Source: Kuenenia sp039794105
GTDB lineage: Bacteria; Planctomycetota; Brocadiia; Brocadiales; Brocadiaceae
Length of the DNA stretch: 64,000 bases
Assembly (NCBI RefSeq): GCF_039794105.1
Contig: NZ_JBDIWA010000013.1
Span: forward strand, 18,229 to 82,228
Direction: 5' to 3'
Below the pieces are notes generated by a model. It saw only the letters and a list, made by a program, of their open reading frames with translations. It ran no database searches and was not told the origin of the DNA. Shown in pieces: positions 35,353 to 44,554 of this stretch (positions within the stretch are counted from its first letter, which is position 1; each line of letters starts with the position of its first letter). Made by a program: the position numbers and the translations under genes.

Positions 35353-36963
35353 ATGAAGCTTTCTTTCCCTGTAATAATTTTGCTTATAAGTGTTTGTTCC
35401 GCTGCATACGGAGATTCTTTATTTTTGAAGAATGCCGACAAAAGCATCGATATTGAAATTGTCGGTTTTGAGGGAAATTATGTAACCGCAGAGTTGTCAG
35501 AAAGCGATCTTAAATCTTTAATAATGCAGTTTCCCGACGATACTTACACCTCCGGTCATGTTTCCTTAAATGTGGATGATATAACCATTCCATGTAAAGT
35601 GGACGCCTATGCAAATAACAAACTAATACTCTCTATTCCGGCAGGCGCTATTTCTTCGCTTCATATGGCATTTAATAATTCGCATAGTAAAAATGCACAT
35701 GGTTTTACTGAAAACAAATATAGCGTTTACGCCCCTGATGATGAAGACATTGACGCCATAAAAACCCTCAGGCACATCAAATCTGCAAATACAAAAATAC
35801 ACATGCAAAACAAGCTGCGTACCTCAACATCTCAGACGCTTCCTGATGAATTGATAACCGTTGACGGGATATACATAAAAGGGAAACTTATGAAAATTAC
35901 CGATAATTCCATAACCTTTTTGCAGGACGGAGAAAACATCTGTACTATCCGATTAGAGAACGTCAGTGTTTTTTCCAGTAATAACGAAATTATAAAAGTC
36001 TATTATCATGAAAACAAACCCACTCAGTTCTCGATTCTCAAAACTGTAAACGGTGAATATGTATCCATCAAAAAAATAAACGTTGATGCTTTTAAACTAT
36101 TAGATGCCACTCATACCCTCGATGAAATAATAACCGCACAAAAAGAACCATCTTCATATTTAATACCCAAACAGGCAATACCATCAGATACGCATACATC
36201 CGAAAAGGAAGGCGATACCGCACCACCAATTGTCGGTGATAAGGATAAAACCGTTACACTGGCGGTAGATGAGTCCAAAAAAGATTCTTCTCCTCAAAAA
36301 ACATGGAAAGGGAGCGTTGAATCCGGCATTAACATTAAAACAGGAAATACAGAATCCACGACAACGCACCTGAAAATGGGATATTCAAACGAAAGGAAAC
36401 ACGACAAAATATTTTTCGATATGCTTGCCATTTTTGAAACAAAGAAGAACAAAGATTCCGGTGGGTCTGAAGAAACCGCCAATGAGCAAAAAGTGACATT
36501 GAAATACGAATATAACACCTCTTTCAAGGTATATCTGTTTTTGCAGGAATATTTTGAACATGATGAACTTGAAAATTTAAATTACAGGACGATTTCCTCT
36601 TTTGGGCCTGGGTATCGTTTGTTTAGTAGTGAAAGAATTCAATATCGACTTGAAGGAGGCCCTGCATTTACCCATGAAAGATATCACGGAGGTATCACGG
36701 AAAACAATTTCGGTTTACGGTTTGGGCATTATTTTGACTGGCAGACGCTGAGTTCTACAAAGTTATATGCAAAAAATGAATACACCACAAGCGTTGAAGA
36801 TCAGGAAGATTGGCGATTAGATTCAAGTTTGGGAATAAAGCATAACTTGACGAATGGTTTGTCACTAAGCACGGTATTAATAAACCAGTATGATAATACC
36901 CCTTCCGGGGCTAATAAAAAAGATGATACCACTCTTATTGGAAGCATTGGATACAACTTTTAG
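35353..36963 (+). CDS. DUF481-type outer membrane barrel protein with an N-terminal extension
   Basis: The 536-residue precursor has a signal peptide (MKLSFPVIILLISVCSAAYG). A polar periplasmic region with two segments resembling short beta domains (LFLKNADKSIDIEIVGFEG; VDGIYIKGKLMKITDNSITFL) follows. The C-terminal 220 residues are alternating amphipathic strands ending in phenylalanine (SIGYNF). The stretch WKGSVESGINIKTGNTESTT is typical of the start of DUF481 barrels. The role is unknown; related proteins are putative salt-induced outer membrane proteins. I start at ATG 35353 because the upstream frame runs into repeat DNA. Confidence 0.8.
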   Translation: MKLSFPVIILLISVCSAAYGDSLFLKNADKSIDIEIVGFEGNYVTAELSESDLKSLIMQFPDDTYTSGHVSLNVDDITIPCKVDAYANNKLILSIPAGAISSLHMAFNNSHSKNAHGFTENKYSVYAPDDEDIDAIKTLRHIKSANTKIHMQNKLRTSTSQTLPDELITVDGIYIKGKLMKITDNSITFLQDGENICTIRLENVSVFSSNNEIIKVYYHENKPTQFSILKTVNGEYVSIKKINVDAFKLLDATHTLDEIITAQKEPSSYLIPKQAIPSDTHTSEKEGDTAPPIVGDKDKTVTLAVDESKKDSSPQKTWKGSVESGINIKTGNTESTTTHLKMGYSNERKHDKIFFDMLAIFETKKNKDSGGSEETANEQKVTLKYEYNTSFKVYLFLQEYFEHDELENLNYRTISSFGPGYRLFSSERIQYRLEGGPAFTHERYHGGITENNFGLRFGHYFDWQTLSSTKLYAKNEYTTSVEDQEDWRLDSSLGIKHNLTNGLSLSTVLINQYDNTPSGANKKDDTTLIGSIGYNF

Positions 36964-37014
36964 AAACATCATTAATACTACGCTTGAACTGCGCTAAAAA
37001 CAATCCTCAGTCTA

Positions 37015-37042
37015 CAGTCGGCAATCTGCAATTTGCCGACTG
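37015..37042. terminator. stem-loop between convergent genes
   Basis: CAGTCGGCAA pairs perfectly with TTGCCGACTG around an eight-base loop. It lies between the convergent barrel-protein and glycosyltransferase genes. No T run follows, so it may be a dispersed GTCGGCA-type repeat rather than a true terminator. Confidence 0.5.
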
Positions 37043-37054
37043 CCGAGTATGGTA

Positions 37055-38212
37055 TTAAAAGTTACTGTCACACACAAGGCCCCGATATACCGACAACGTT
37101 TTGTTGATATTTACTTCTAATGAATACTTTTCAGATATATTCCTTGCTGCCAGTCCCATTTGCTTCCGATTCTCTTTATCATAAAGCATCTGCAAAGCAT
37201 CCGCGATTTCTTTTGCATGGATCGGATGTTCAATAACAATCCCATCTTTGCCGTCATCGATAATCTCAGATGCACCGCTCGCCTTACTTACAATTACCGG
37301 AAGACCCGAAGCCATTGCCTCCAGGCATGCCGTGCCAAACGCATCATACTCACTGGGGAAAACAAAAATATCGCCTGCCGCATATATTTTGTGAATTTCT
37401 TTGCTTGTGCCGGCAAAAATTACCCGTTCATAAATACCTTTTCCCTTCGCAATTGCCCGAAACTTTTCTTCATCTCCCCTGCCAACAACCAACAGTTTTA
37501 CGTTTTTTGGCATATCTGCCATTGCCAAGGCATGTATCACATGTATGAGTCCCTTCCTCTTAAACCCGGAACCCACAAACACCAAAAGAATATCATCCGG
37601 AGACACACCATACATGCTCCTTATGCTATCCCTGTATTTCCGGCTGTTATCCGGACTAAAAAGCGTTGTATCCACGCCATTGTAGATAATTGCTATGTCT
37701 TCAGGGGGTATTTTATAATGTGACACCAACTCCTCTTTGCACATCTCGGAAATACAAGTAACTTGTTTGTAACGTTTCCCTTTAAAAATCATTTTCTCTA
37801 AAAGTAAAAGGCTCATGTGCCTTGGATTGAGGCAGAGCAAAACCCTGCCAAAGACGGTCTGCATGGAAGGATACGTATGCAGCATATAATCCCAGTGACA
37901 TCCCCCCCCTACTCTGTAAATATCCTGATACAGTGTTTGTGTAAACCCGTGAACAATGTCAAATCGTATGCCAGTTTTTTTAACCGCCCGTGGGGCATTG
38001 AAGGCAAATGTCCAGTACTTTAGCGGAGACCAGAAAGAAATGGCAGGTACATAGTGAAAGATATATCTGTTATCTTCTTTTTCTGGAAGACAATGCGTAA
38101 ATATATGCACCTCATATTTTTTACTGACTAGTTGCTCTGCCAAATTACATACATAACGCTCAACGCCGCCTTTTTCTTTAATAAATTGATACACTACTAA
38201 TGCAATCTTCAT
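37055..38212 (-). CDS. GT4-family glycosyltransferase
   Basis: The 385-residue GT-B enzyme opens with the loop KEKGGVERYVCNLAEQL. The C-terminal nucleotide-sugar domain contains VFVGSGFKRKGL, VIFAGTSKEIHKIYAAGDIFVFPSEYDAFGTACLEAMASGLPVI, including the EX7E-like motif of family GT4. It most resembles WaaG-type lipopolysaccharide core transferases. It likely transfers a hexose to a cell-envelope glycan at the inner face of the membrane. It is followed on the same strand by nothing within the operon; the phosphoesterase gene lies 61 bases upstream. Confidence 0.9.
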   Translation of the reverse strand: MKIALVVYQFIKEKGGVERYVCNLAEQLVSKKYEVHIFTHCLPEKEDNRYIFHYVPAISFWSPLKYWTFAFNAPRAVKKTGIRFDIVHGFTQTLYQDIYRVGGGCHWDYMLHTYPSMQTVFGRVLLCLNPRHMSLLLLEKMIFKGKRYKQVTCISEMCKEELVSHYKIPPEDIAIIYNGVDTTLFSPDNSRKYRDSIRSMYGVSPDDILLVFVGSGFKRKGLIHVIHALAMADMPKNVKLLVVGRGDEEKFRAIAKGKGIYERVIFAGTSKEIHKIYAAGDIFVFPSEYDAFGTACLEAMASGLPVIVSKASGASEIIDDGKDGIVIEHPIHAKEIADALQMLYDKENRKQMGLAARNISEKYSLEVNINKTLSVYRGLVCDSNF

Positions 38213-38273
38213 TGAAATCAGGCTCCTTTGGCAGCGACTTTATGCTGTTATTGTTGTTAAAGATAGAAATCCC

Positions 38274-38933
38274 TTATGCTATTGACCGCAGGTCAGCGGA
38301 TATTGTTTTTTCATTACAATTTACGTCAATATACCAACCATCACGAAACATGCCCGCATTCAATATAAGCGTGTCCCCGATTTTATCTTTTCCTTTTGCC
38401 TCATGTATATGTCCTGAAATGCAAACGTGAGGCTTTTGCTGTGCAATAAAATCCCTCGCGGCACCGCTTCCTACATGCATGCCATTGCTGATTCTATCAA
38501 CAGCGGTATCTTTGGGCGGTGTGTGACACACCATAATTTTCCATCGTGCGTCCTTTACCATGTCAAATCCTTTTAACAGATTTGCCGCTATTTCATCTTC
38601 ACTGATTTCAGACGGAGTGTTAAAAGGGGTTGGGTTTGATGCACCACAGCCAAATACACCAACATCTCCGAAAAAATAACCTTTCCCATGCAGGTTTATG
38701 CCGATATCAGTCAGATAATTATTTACTGCAGAGGTATCCATATTCCCATACTGTGCATATACATTATTATTTATCTTTTTCAATGCGCTTATAACCGGTT
38801 CAGCATGTTTTTTGCCGTGACAGTTTGTAATGTCGCCTGAAATAATTATCAAATCAGCTTTTTCTACAATATGTTTTATTAATGGAAGTTTACTGATGTC
38901 TTCATGAATGTCGCCAAATGATATGATTTTCAT
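38274..38933 (-). CDS. calcineurin-like metallophosphoesterase
   Basis: The 219-residue protein has the metal-binding motifs of the family in order: GDIHED (residues 7-12), IISGDITN, YGNMDTS in place of GNHD, MVCHTPP, and SGHIHEAKG. It should hydrolyse a phosphomonoester or diester in the cytoplasm using two metal ions. The substrate cannot be deduced. It precedes the glycosyltransferase gene by 61 bases on the same strand. Confidence 0.88.
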   Translation of the reverse strand: MKIISFGDIHEDISKLPLIKHIVEKADLIIISGDITNCHGKKHAEPVISALKKINNNVYAQYGNMDTSAVNNYLTDIGINLHGKGYFFGDVGVFGCGASNPTPFNTPSEISEDEIAANLLKGFDMVKDARWKIMVCHTPPKDTAVDRISNGMHVGSGAARDFIAQQKPHVCISGHIHEAKGKDKIGDTLILNAGMFRDGWYIDVNCNEKTISADLRSIA

Positions 38934-39331
38934 TGTCGCACCTCAAAAAAATCTTCTGTCAAAATATACACCCTTAAAATCGGGCAACAAACCAAACCTG
39001 CGGTATCTACGTCAATGTTTAGTACCTTACTGGTGAAATCCGAAATTCGAAGTACGAAATCCGAAACAAATTCTAATGACAAAATGATTTGAAATTCTAA
39101 ACAAATGCCTTTTTCGTATCTCGCATTTAGTGCTTCATAATTGTTGCCTGCCTGTGCGTGACTGCACGCAGACAGGGATATCTTGCTTTTGTTTTGAATT
39201 TTATGCTTTGTCATTAGAATTTGTTTCGTATTTCGTACTTCGAATTTCGTATTTTTATATCATGCTTGTTTGGTTCTGACTATGCCAGCTTAGGAATTTC
39301 AATATTTTTATTTAAGCAATAAACAAACCCC
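38934..39331. repeat. intergenic region with a long imperfect inverted repeat
   Basis: The arms at about 39038-39083 and 39208-39250 contain CGAAATTCGAAGTACGAAAT and ATTTCGTACTTCGAATTTCG, followed inward by ACAAATTCTAATGACAAA and its complement. Related GAATTTGTTTCGTATTTCG strings occur near 54700, 63090 and 63390. No gene is present. Confidence 0.75.
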
Positions 39332-40864
39332 TTATTCAAGCGCCCCTATCTTTTTTTCAACCTCCCGCAAGATATCACCCTCGTGCACAAGTTTTTGCAT
39401 GGTGTTTATATCCTCAGATATGATCCGGTCTTCCTCCATATGTGATATATACTGCCGGATACAACGGTATGCCTCCATTGTCCCTGAACCTGCCCTGAGA
39501 TTTGTAAATAAATCCATTGCCTGAGCCGCGCATAACAATTCAATTGCAACCACAAACTCTGTATTTCTCAGGATATCCCGGCACTTCCTCGCGGAAATGG
39601 TGCCCATGCTGACATGATCTTCCTTGTTTGCCGAAGTAGGAATGGAATCAACGCTTGCAGGATGCGCCAGCGATTTGTTTTCCGACACAAGGGATGCGGC
39701 AGTATATTGGGCTATCATAAAGCCGGAATTCAGCCCCGCATCTTTAATGAGAAAGGCAGGCAACCCGCTCAGTTGTGGGTTTACAAGGCGTTCAATGCGC
39801 CTTTCCGATATGTTTGCTATTTCAGAAAGAGCAATGGAAAGAAAATCCATCGCCAGCGCAACCGGCTGACCATGAAAATTGCCTCCGGAAACTATCTGAT
39901 CTGCTTCCGGGAAAATCAACGGATTGCCTGTTGCGGCATTCATTTCAGTTTCAATTATTTTTTTTGCATAATGCACCGCATCAAGGGAAGCCCCATGTAC
40001 CTGCGGTGAACAGCGTAATGAATATGCATCCTGAATGCGTAAACAATCTTTGTGCGATGACACTATTTCACTGTCTTGTATAATCCTCCTAAGATTATTG
40101 GCGCTTATAATCTGCCCCGTATGTGGTCTTGCTTTGTGGATTCGCTTATCCAGTTCGATATTGGAGGCCAGAAGCACTTCCATGCTCATTCCTGCGGCAA
40201 TGTCAGCGGTTTTTAATAATTTCAATGCGTCGTACACATTCATCACCCCTATTGCAGTCATTACTTGTGTCCCGTTTATGAGCGCCAGGCCTTCACCCGC
40301 TTCAAGAGTTACCCGCTCAATATTCGCATATTTCATGGCATCATTGCCACACAATAACTTCCCTTCAAATAAAGCATGGCCTTCCCCCAGTAATACCAAT
40401 GCCATATGCGCCAGCGGGGCAAGATCTCCGCTTGCACCAACAGACCCCTTTTCCGGCATCATTGGGCAGACGTCTTTATTCAACATATCTACGAGGGTTT
40501 CTAACAGCTCTACGGTAACGCCGGAATGCCCTTTTGCCAGATCATTGATTTTTAAAAGCATCGTTGCCCTTGTAGTTTCTTTGTCGAAATATCTGCCTAC
40601 TCCTGCGGCATGGCTCATTAAAATGTTTCTTTGCAATTGCCTTGTCTGTTCATGTGAAATCACCTTTTCACTTAAAGCGCCAAATCCAGTCGTCAGGCCA
40701 TAAATTGCCCTGTTGTTTTCCAATGCCTTCATCACGCAATTACGCGCTGCCATTACATTGGAAAATGCGTTTTTGCTCAGTTGAATTTTCCTATTGTTCC
40801 TGGCTATCTGAATACATTGATCCAGCGTCAACGAATTTCCGTCAAGTTCGATGGTACTTACCAT
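39332..40864 (-). CDS. hutH: histidine ammonia-lyase family enzyme
   Basis: The 510-residue protein has the MIO-forming triad Ala-Ser-Gly in GSVGASGDLAPLAHM near residue 140. The segment MSHAAGVGRYF has the histidine that marks histidine-specific members. Other conserved pieces are GLTTGFGALS and EGLALINGTQ. It should convert histidine to urocanate and ammonia. No other hut genes are adjacent, so a related aromatic amino acid lyase or mutase activity cannot be excluded. I choose ATG 40864 with GGAG five bases upstream; a GTG at 40870 overlaps that site. Confidence 0.9.
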   Translation of the reverse strand: MVSTIELDGNSLTLDQCIQIARNNRKIQLSKNAFSNVMAARNCVMKALENNRAIYGLTTGFGALSEKVISHEQTRQLQRNILMSHAAGVGRYFDKETTRATMLLKINDLAKGHSGVTVELLETLVDMLNKDVCPMMPEKGSVGASGDLAPLAHMALVLLGEGHALFEGKLLCGNDAMKYANIERVTLEAGEGLALINGTQVMTAIGVMNVYDALKLLKTADIAAGMSMEVLLASNIELDKRIHKARPHTGQIISANNLRRIIQDSEIVSSHKDCLRIQDAYSLRCSPQVHGASLDAVHYAKKIIETEMNAATGNPLIFPEADQIVSGGNFHGQPVALAMDFLSIALSEIANISERRIERLVNPQLSGLPAFLIKDAGLNSGFMIAQYTAASLVSENKSLAHPASVDSIPTSANKEDHVSMGTISARKCRDILRNTEFVVAIELLCAAQAMDLFTNLRAGSGTMEAYRCIRQYISHMEEDRIISEDINTMQKLVHEGDILREVEKKIGALE

Positions 40865-40899
40865 AATCACTCCATATATGTTTATGCAAATGCATCGTT

Positions 40900-41661
40900 T
40901 TACCTCAAGGTTTTTACTTTATTCAGGATATCAGCAATACTTGTGTAAACATCCGGCAATGCTAATGCAGGCCTTGTTATCAGAATCGTGTCGATACCTA
41001 ACTCAATTGCTGCCTGAATTTTCTCATTCACCCCACCCACTCCCCCGCTTTCTTTTGAAACGATGACATTGATCCCGTATTGCTGAAACATGGCTTTATT
41101 TAACTCTGTTGAAAACGGGCCATGCATTGCGATAATGTTTTTAGGAAATATACCCATTTCAATGCACGACGCAATATGTTCCGGTATGGGAAGTATACGA
41201 ACAAATAGCTGTTTTTCATTTTTTAAAGGGATAAACTTTGAAACGCCTGAAATCCCGGTTGTCAAAAAAATATTAGTTCCAAGCTGCCTGGCTTTTTTTA
41301 CCGCATCATCGGCAGAACTGACGCTATGTATAAGTGGGTGATCAGATATCACGGAGTCTTTGCGTTCAAAACGAAAATAGTCAATGCCAACTTCCCTGCA
41401 TGCTTCATATGCGTTTTTTGTCGCTTCAACCGCAAAAGGATGTGTTGCATCAATGAAAACCGTGATTCCTCTTTCCTGAATGAGTCTTATAAATCCTTCC
41501 TTGTCACAACGCTTTTGAATGCAAAGAGCGCCAAGTCCGATTTGTTCAAACATCTTTCTGCCATATTCAGTAGCGACAGTAGTCCTTACATTAAAACCAT
41601 CATAATGAAGTTGTCTGACGATTTCTTTGCCCTCTTCGGTGCCGGATAATACTAATATCAT
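40900..41661 (-). CDS. cobK: precorrin-6A reductase (CobK/CbiJ)
   Basis: The 253-residue enzyme reduces precorrin-6A (or the cobalt form) with NADPH in corrin ring synthesis. The N-terminal LSGTEEGKEIVRQL, DATHPFAVEATKNAYEAC, FLTTGISGVSKF, MHGPFSTELNKAM and SKESGGVGGVNEKIQAA segments are all family motifs. It stands 35 bases upstream of hutH on the same strand and may be cotranscribed, without evident functional link. Anammox bacteria need cobalamin for B12 radical SAM enzymes such as the one at 6936. Confidence 0.92.
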   Translation of the reverse strand: MILVLSGTEEGKEIVRQLHYDGFNVRTTVATEYGRKMFEQIGLGALCIQKRCDKEGFIRLIQERGITVFIDATHPFAVEATKNAYEACREVGIDYFRFERKDSVISDHPLIHSVSSADDAVKKARQLGTNIFLTTGISGVSKFIPLKNEKQLFVRILPIPEHIASCIEMGIFPKNIIAMHGPFSTELNKAMFQQYGINVIVSKESGGVGGVNEKIQAAIELGIDTILITRPALALPDVYTSIADILNKVKTLR

Positions 41662-42011
41662 ATACGTAATGCAATTATGAATAATTATTAAAAAAGTAAA
41701 GGCATAAATCCTGTGTCTCTGCTTTATCGATTGATTTTTTAAGACAAGCAGAATGGTATTAATGGTCTATAGAAACAGGCCTTTTTCAACGCCTTGTTAT
41801 CGTACATAAAATAAAACTACCGGTCAATTTCAAAAAGAAGAATGAAACATCCTTTGGGATTTACGAAGTACGAAGTACGATTTAAAATCCCAAATCTAAA
41901 ATCGTACCTCGTAAATCGTACTTCGCGAAGTCTGTGGGATAGAAAATATTTGTAACTATTCAGCGTAATCTATTAAACTACCGAAGCACAACTCGTTTCC
42001 AAATTCATGTT
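41662..42011. other. intergenic region with a small palindrome
   Basis: About 350 bases between divergent cobK and the oxidase gene. Around 41863-41936 the strings ACGAAGTACGATTTAAAATC and CGTAAATCGTACTTCG form an imperfect hairpin of the dispersed TACGAAGT type. No gene is seen. Confidence 0.45.
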
Positions 42012-42262
42012 TGGGTACGTAATGGCACTGGAAACTACATTCGCGGGTTCAGGTTTGCAACCGTTCGGCTGAGCTCACGTCGAAGCCTGAACCAAACGTT
42101 TTATACTTTCAATCCAGCCTTCTATTAACAGAACAAATAACAAATAAATTTAAGATCCCAAACAGGGATTTTGGGATTTGGGCATTGGAATTTTACCGCA
42201 GTACATGGCCCCATTATAAGCATAAACTCATAGGTTCAGGTTGCAAACCTGAACCCGCCGGG
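42012..42262. repeat. palindromic element, family B copy 1
   Basis: The element starts GGTACGTAATGGCACTGG and ends with GGTTCAGGTTGC pairing to GCAAACCTGAACC. The left hairpin GGTTCAGG...CCTGAACC has an extra palindromic segment (GTTCGGCTGAGCTCACGTCG) in its loop. It is noncoding. Copy 2 lies at 49207, and a right half at 58806. Confidence 0.85.
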
Positions 42263-42315
42263 AGGTATTTTCAGACGAAAACCGTACAGCAACCATCGAT
42301 TGAGGAATATCGTAC

Positions 42316-43509
42316 ATGATAAAAACAGACATTTTAATTATTGGCGCCAGCATTATGGGACTCTCCATCGCGCGTGAGCTGCATCATAGACATCCTGAAT
42401 TAATAATTACTTTAATCGAAAAAGAAGATTCCCCGGGCCGCCATGCAAGTGGCAGGAATAGCGGCATACTTCATGCGGGATTTTACTATACTCCTGACAG
42501 TTTAAAGGCAAAATTTACGGTTGAGGGAAACAGGCTTTTAACAGCATATTGTTTACAACACAACCTTCCCATCAACAGATGCGGGAAAGTAGTGGTTGCG
42601 AAAGACGAAGAGGATTTAAAAGGGATTTATGAGTTAAAAAACAGAGGCGACAAAAATGGCGTTGAATTACAAATAATAGATGAACAGGAACTATCCCAAA
42701 TCGACCCAAATGCAAGGACATATTGCAAAGCTATCCATTCTCCTGCAACTTCAGTGGTGAACCCAAAAGAAGTATTGAACCATATCGCAACCGGTTTTAA
42801 AAAAAACATCAAGCTGCTATTGAATGAAAAATTCATAAAGCGGGAAGGCCTTCATTCGGCAGTCACTAATAAAAATACGATACACTACCGGCACCTTATT
42901 AATTGTGCCGGTCTGTATGCCGATAAAATAGGCCACCAATACGGTGTAGGAAAACACTATACCCTCATTCCTTTTAAAGGACTGTATATTGAATATAAGG
43001 ACAGTAATTTTATTCAAAAACACATATACCCGGTTCCCAACCTGAAAAACCCGTTTCTTGGCGTACACTTTACAAAAATGGTTGACGGCAGGGTAAAAAT
43101 GGGGCCAACGGCAATTCCCGTGTTTTGGAGGGAAAATTATGAGGGTTTATCCAATTTTCATCCCGGAGAATTCTTTGAAATACTCCGGTACGAGGCAAAA
43201 CTTTTTCTTATGAATTCTTTTAATTTCAGAGATCTGGCATTTGCCGAGATGAAAAAACACTATAAGAAATATTTCATAAAACAAGCCGCTCATTTAGTGA
43301 AAAAACTGGAAGAGGATAAATTCGGCGATTATCTCACCCCGGGAATAAGGGCGCAACTGCTTGATACAAGAACAATGAAACTGGAGATGGATTTCGTTGT
43401 AGAACAGGAAGAAACTTCCACCCACATTTTAAACGCGGTATCCCCCGCATTTACCTCTTCTTTTTCATTCAGCAAATTTATTGCAGATAAAGTGGAAAAG
43501 GCGATTTGA
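42316..43509 (+). CDS. lhgO: LhgO-type L-2-hydroxyglutarate oxidase / FAD-dependent oxidoreductase
   Basis: The 397-residue DAO-family enzyme has the dinucleotide motif IIGASIMGLSIARELHHRHP at residues 8-27 and the flavin-contact segment GRHASGRNSGILHAGFYYTP characteristic of LhgO (YgaF). The substrate-binding region MGPTAIPVF is also present. It should oxidise L-2-hydroxyglutarate to 2-oxoglutarate, passing electrons to the membrane quinone pool. The first motif reads GASIMG rather than GxGIxG, a small departure. No lhgO operon partners are seen. Confidence 0.88.
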   Translation: MIKTDILIIGASIMGLSIARELHHRHPELIITLIEKEDSPGRHASGRNSGILHAGFYYTPDSLKAKFTVEGNRLLTAYCLQHNLPINRCGKVVVAKDEEDLKGIYELKNRGDKNGVELQIIDEQELSQIDPNARTYCKAIHSPATSVVNPKEVLNHIATGFKKNIKLLLNEKFIKREGLHSAVTNKNTIHYRHLINCAGLYADKIGHQYGVGKHYTLIPFKGLYIEYKDSNFIQKHIYPVPNLKNPFLGVHFTKMVDGRVKMGPTAIPVFWRENYEGLSNFHPGEFFEILRYEAKLFLMNSFNFRDLAFAEMKKHYKKYFIKQAAHLVKKLEEDKFGDYLTPGIRAQLLDTRTMKLEMDFVVEQEETSTHILNAVSPAFTSSFSFSKFIADKVEKAI

Positions 43510-43611
43510 ATCACCTGCAAAGCCTTATGTGTATTGGTATTCAAGACAGCTTGTATTTCCTGCCAGTAGCTTACTGCCGTACTTTTACCGTACATTTTTT
43601 TAGAGGACACT

Positions 43612-43803
43612 ATGAAAACAATAATCATCGCCTTATGTTTGTTGGTTGCCGGGTGTACTTCAACGGTATCACAAACAGAGCTACAGTATTATGACGTTTA
43701 CGACGAACAGGGCAAGCGCAAAGGGTATATCCGGGAGAGGGACGGGCATATTACCATTTACGATGAGAACTGGCAGCGTAAGGGGTATCTGGAAAGCAAA
43801 TAG
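43612..43803 (+). CDS. small lipoprotein with two YDE-type repeats
   Basis: The 63-residue precursor has a lipobox (LLVAGC, Cys15) after a short hydrophobic signal. The mature 48 residues contain a repeat: YDVYDEQGKRKGYIRERDG and ITIYDENWQRKGYLESK. It should be anchored in the membrane facing the periplasm. Function unknown; AGAGGA precedes the ATG. Confidence 0.8.
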   Translation: MKTIIIALCLLVAGCTSTVSQTELQYYDVYDEQGKRKGYIRERDGHITIYDENWQRKGYLESK

Positions 43804-43901
43804 TGATAATGATTAAGAGCTAGGGATGATCACCCGAAAACCGCAATCCTGAGCGGTTGCCCTTAATTTTACTTTCAGGAATCATTACAGGAGATGACTA
43901 A

Positions 43902-44039
43902 ATGGATAACCTACCAAAAGACGGAATAATCATTCGAGACCCATTTAGAGATATCCCGGCGGTTAAGGATATGAACGACCCTTTTACCCGGAGATGTGTT
44001 GAAATAATAGCTATAGCAAAAAAGGCTATTGGGTTATAG
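43902..44039 (+). CDS. 45-residue hypothetical protein
   Basis: ATG at 43902 follows GGAG by 10 bases. The product begins MDNLPKDGIIIRDPFRDIPA and contains DMNDPFTRRCVEIIAIAKKA. It is soluble, with no known domain. The start signal and even composition make it a plausible real small gene. Confidence 0.5.
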   Translation: MDNLPKDGIIIRDPFRDIPAVKDMNDPFTRRCVEIIAIAKKAIGL

Positions 44040-44401
44040 CAGTAAGTGTATAAGCGATAATGAAATGACTGATAGCAAAATTGTACCTAAAAAGAAAAAC
44101 GCCTTTTATCACCCTAAAAATGGGCCGGAAAGATTTAATTCTGACATGTTTCTTCCCTCCATAAGGCGATGTTTACCTTATCAGGGAAATTTCACAATAT
44201 CATTTGGACATATTGAACACGAAAAACACGATGCAAAGAAGTTTGAAGAAAAAAGCTATCCCTACATTGACAGCATACAGTAAAACTTATTCAATCTATT
44301 TATTTTTAAACATCGCTTTCAAACCTTTTAGGAAACACTATCTGGTTTATTTGCATTTATTTTATAAAGCGTGTACATCGTTTTCCTCCTTCTTTATTTT
44401 A

Positions 44402-44482
44402 GCCTAACGTCGCAATGTGCGGATTTTAAAAGTGGCGGCGAAGCCGGATCTTTTAAAATCCCAAACCAGCGCCTTGTTAGCA
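44402..44482 (-). other. attC-like recombination site, downstream of hsdR
   Basis: Read on the minus strand the 81-base site begins GCTAACAAGGCGCTGG and ends GCGACGTTAGGC, which fits the R'/R'' boxes of integron attC sites (GTTAGGC at one end). The inner arms GGATTTTAAAAG and CTTTTAAAATCC pair over 12 bases. Its orientation equals that of the second site at 53546. No integrase gene is in the window. Confidence 0.6.
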
Positions 44483-44554
44483 ACCCCGCGACACTCTTCC
44501 CCGTCGGAGTCATTGGTTCGCCAAGCCCACCACAGGTGATGGCACAGACGGCTC

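Noticed and set aside
37817..38023. Plus-strand frames over the glycosyltransferase and over other minus-strand genes
   Set aside because: They are shadows of well-supported genes on the opposite strand.
44029..44283. 84-codon frame between the small hypothetical gene and the attC-like site
   Set aside because: Starts at TTG inside the preceding gene with no ribosome binding site and no recognisable similarity. Could be a remnant but cannot be supported.
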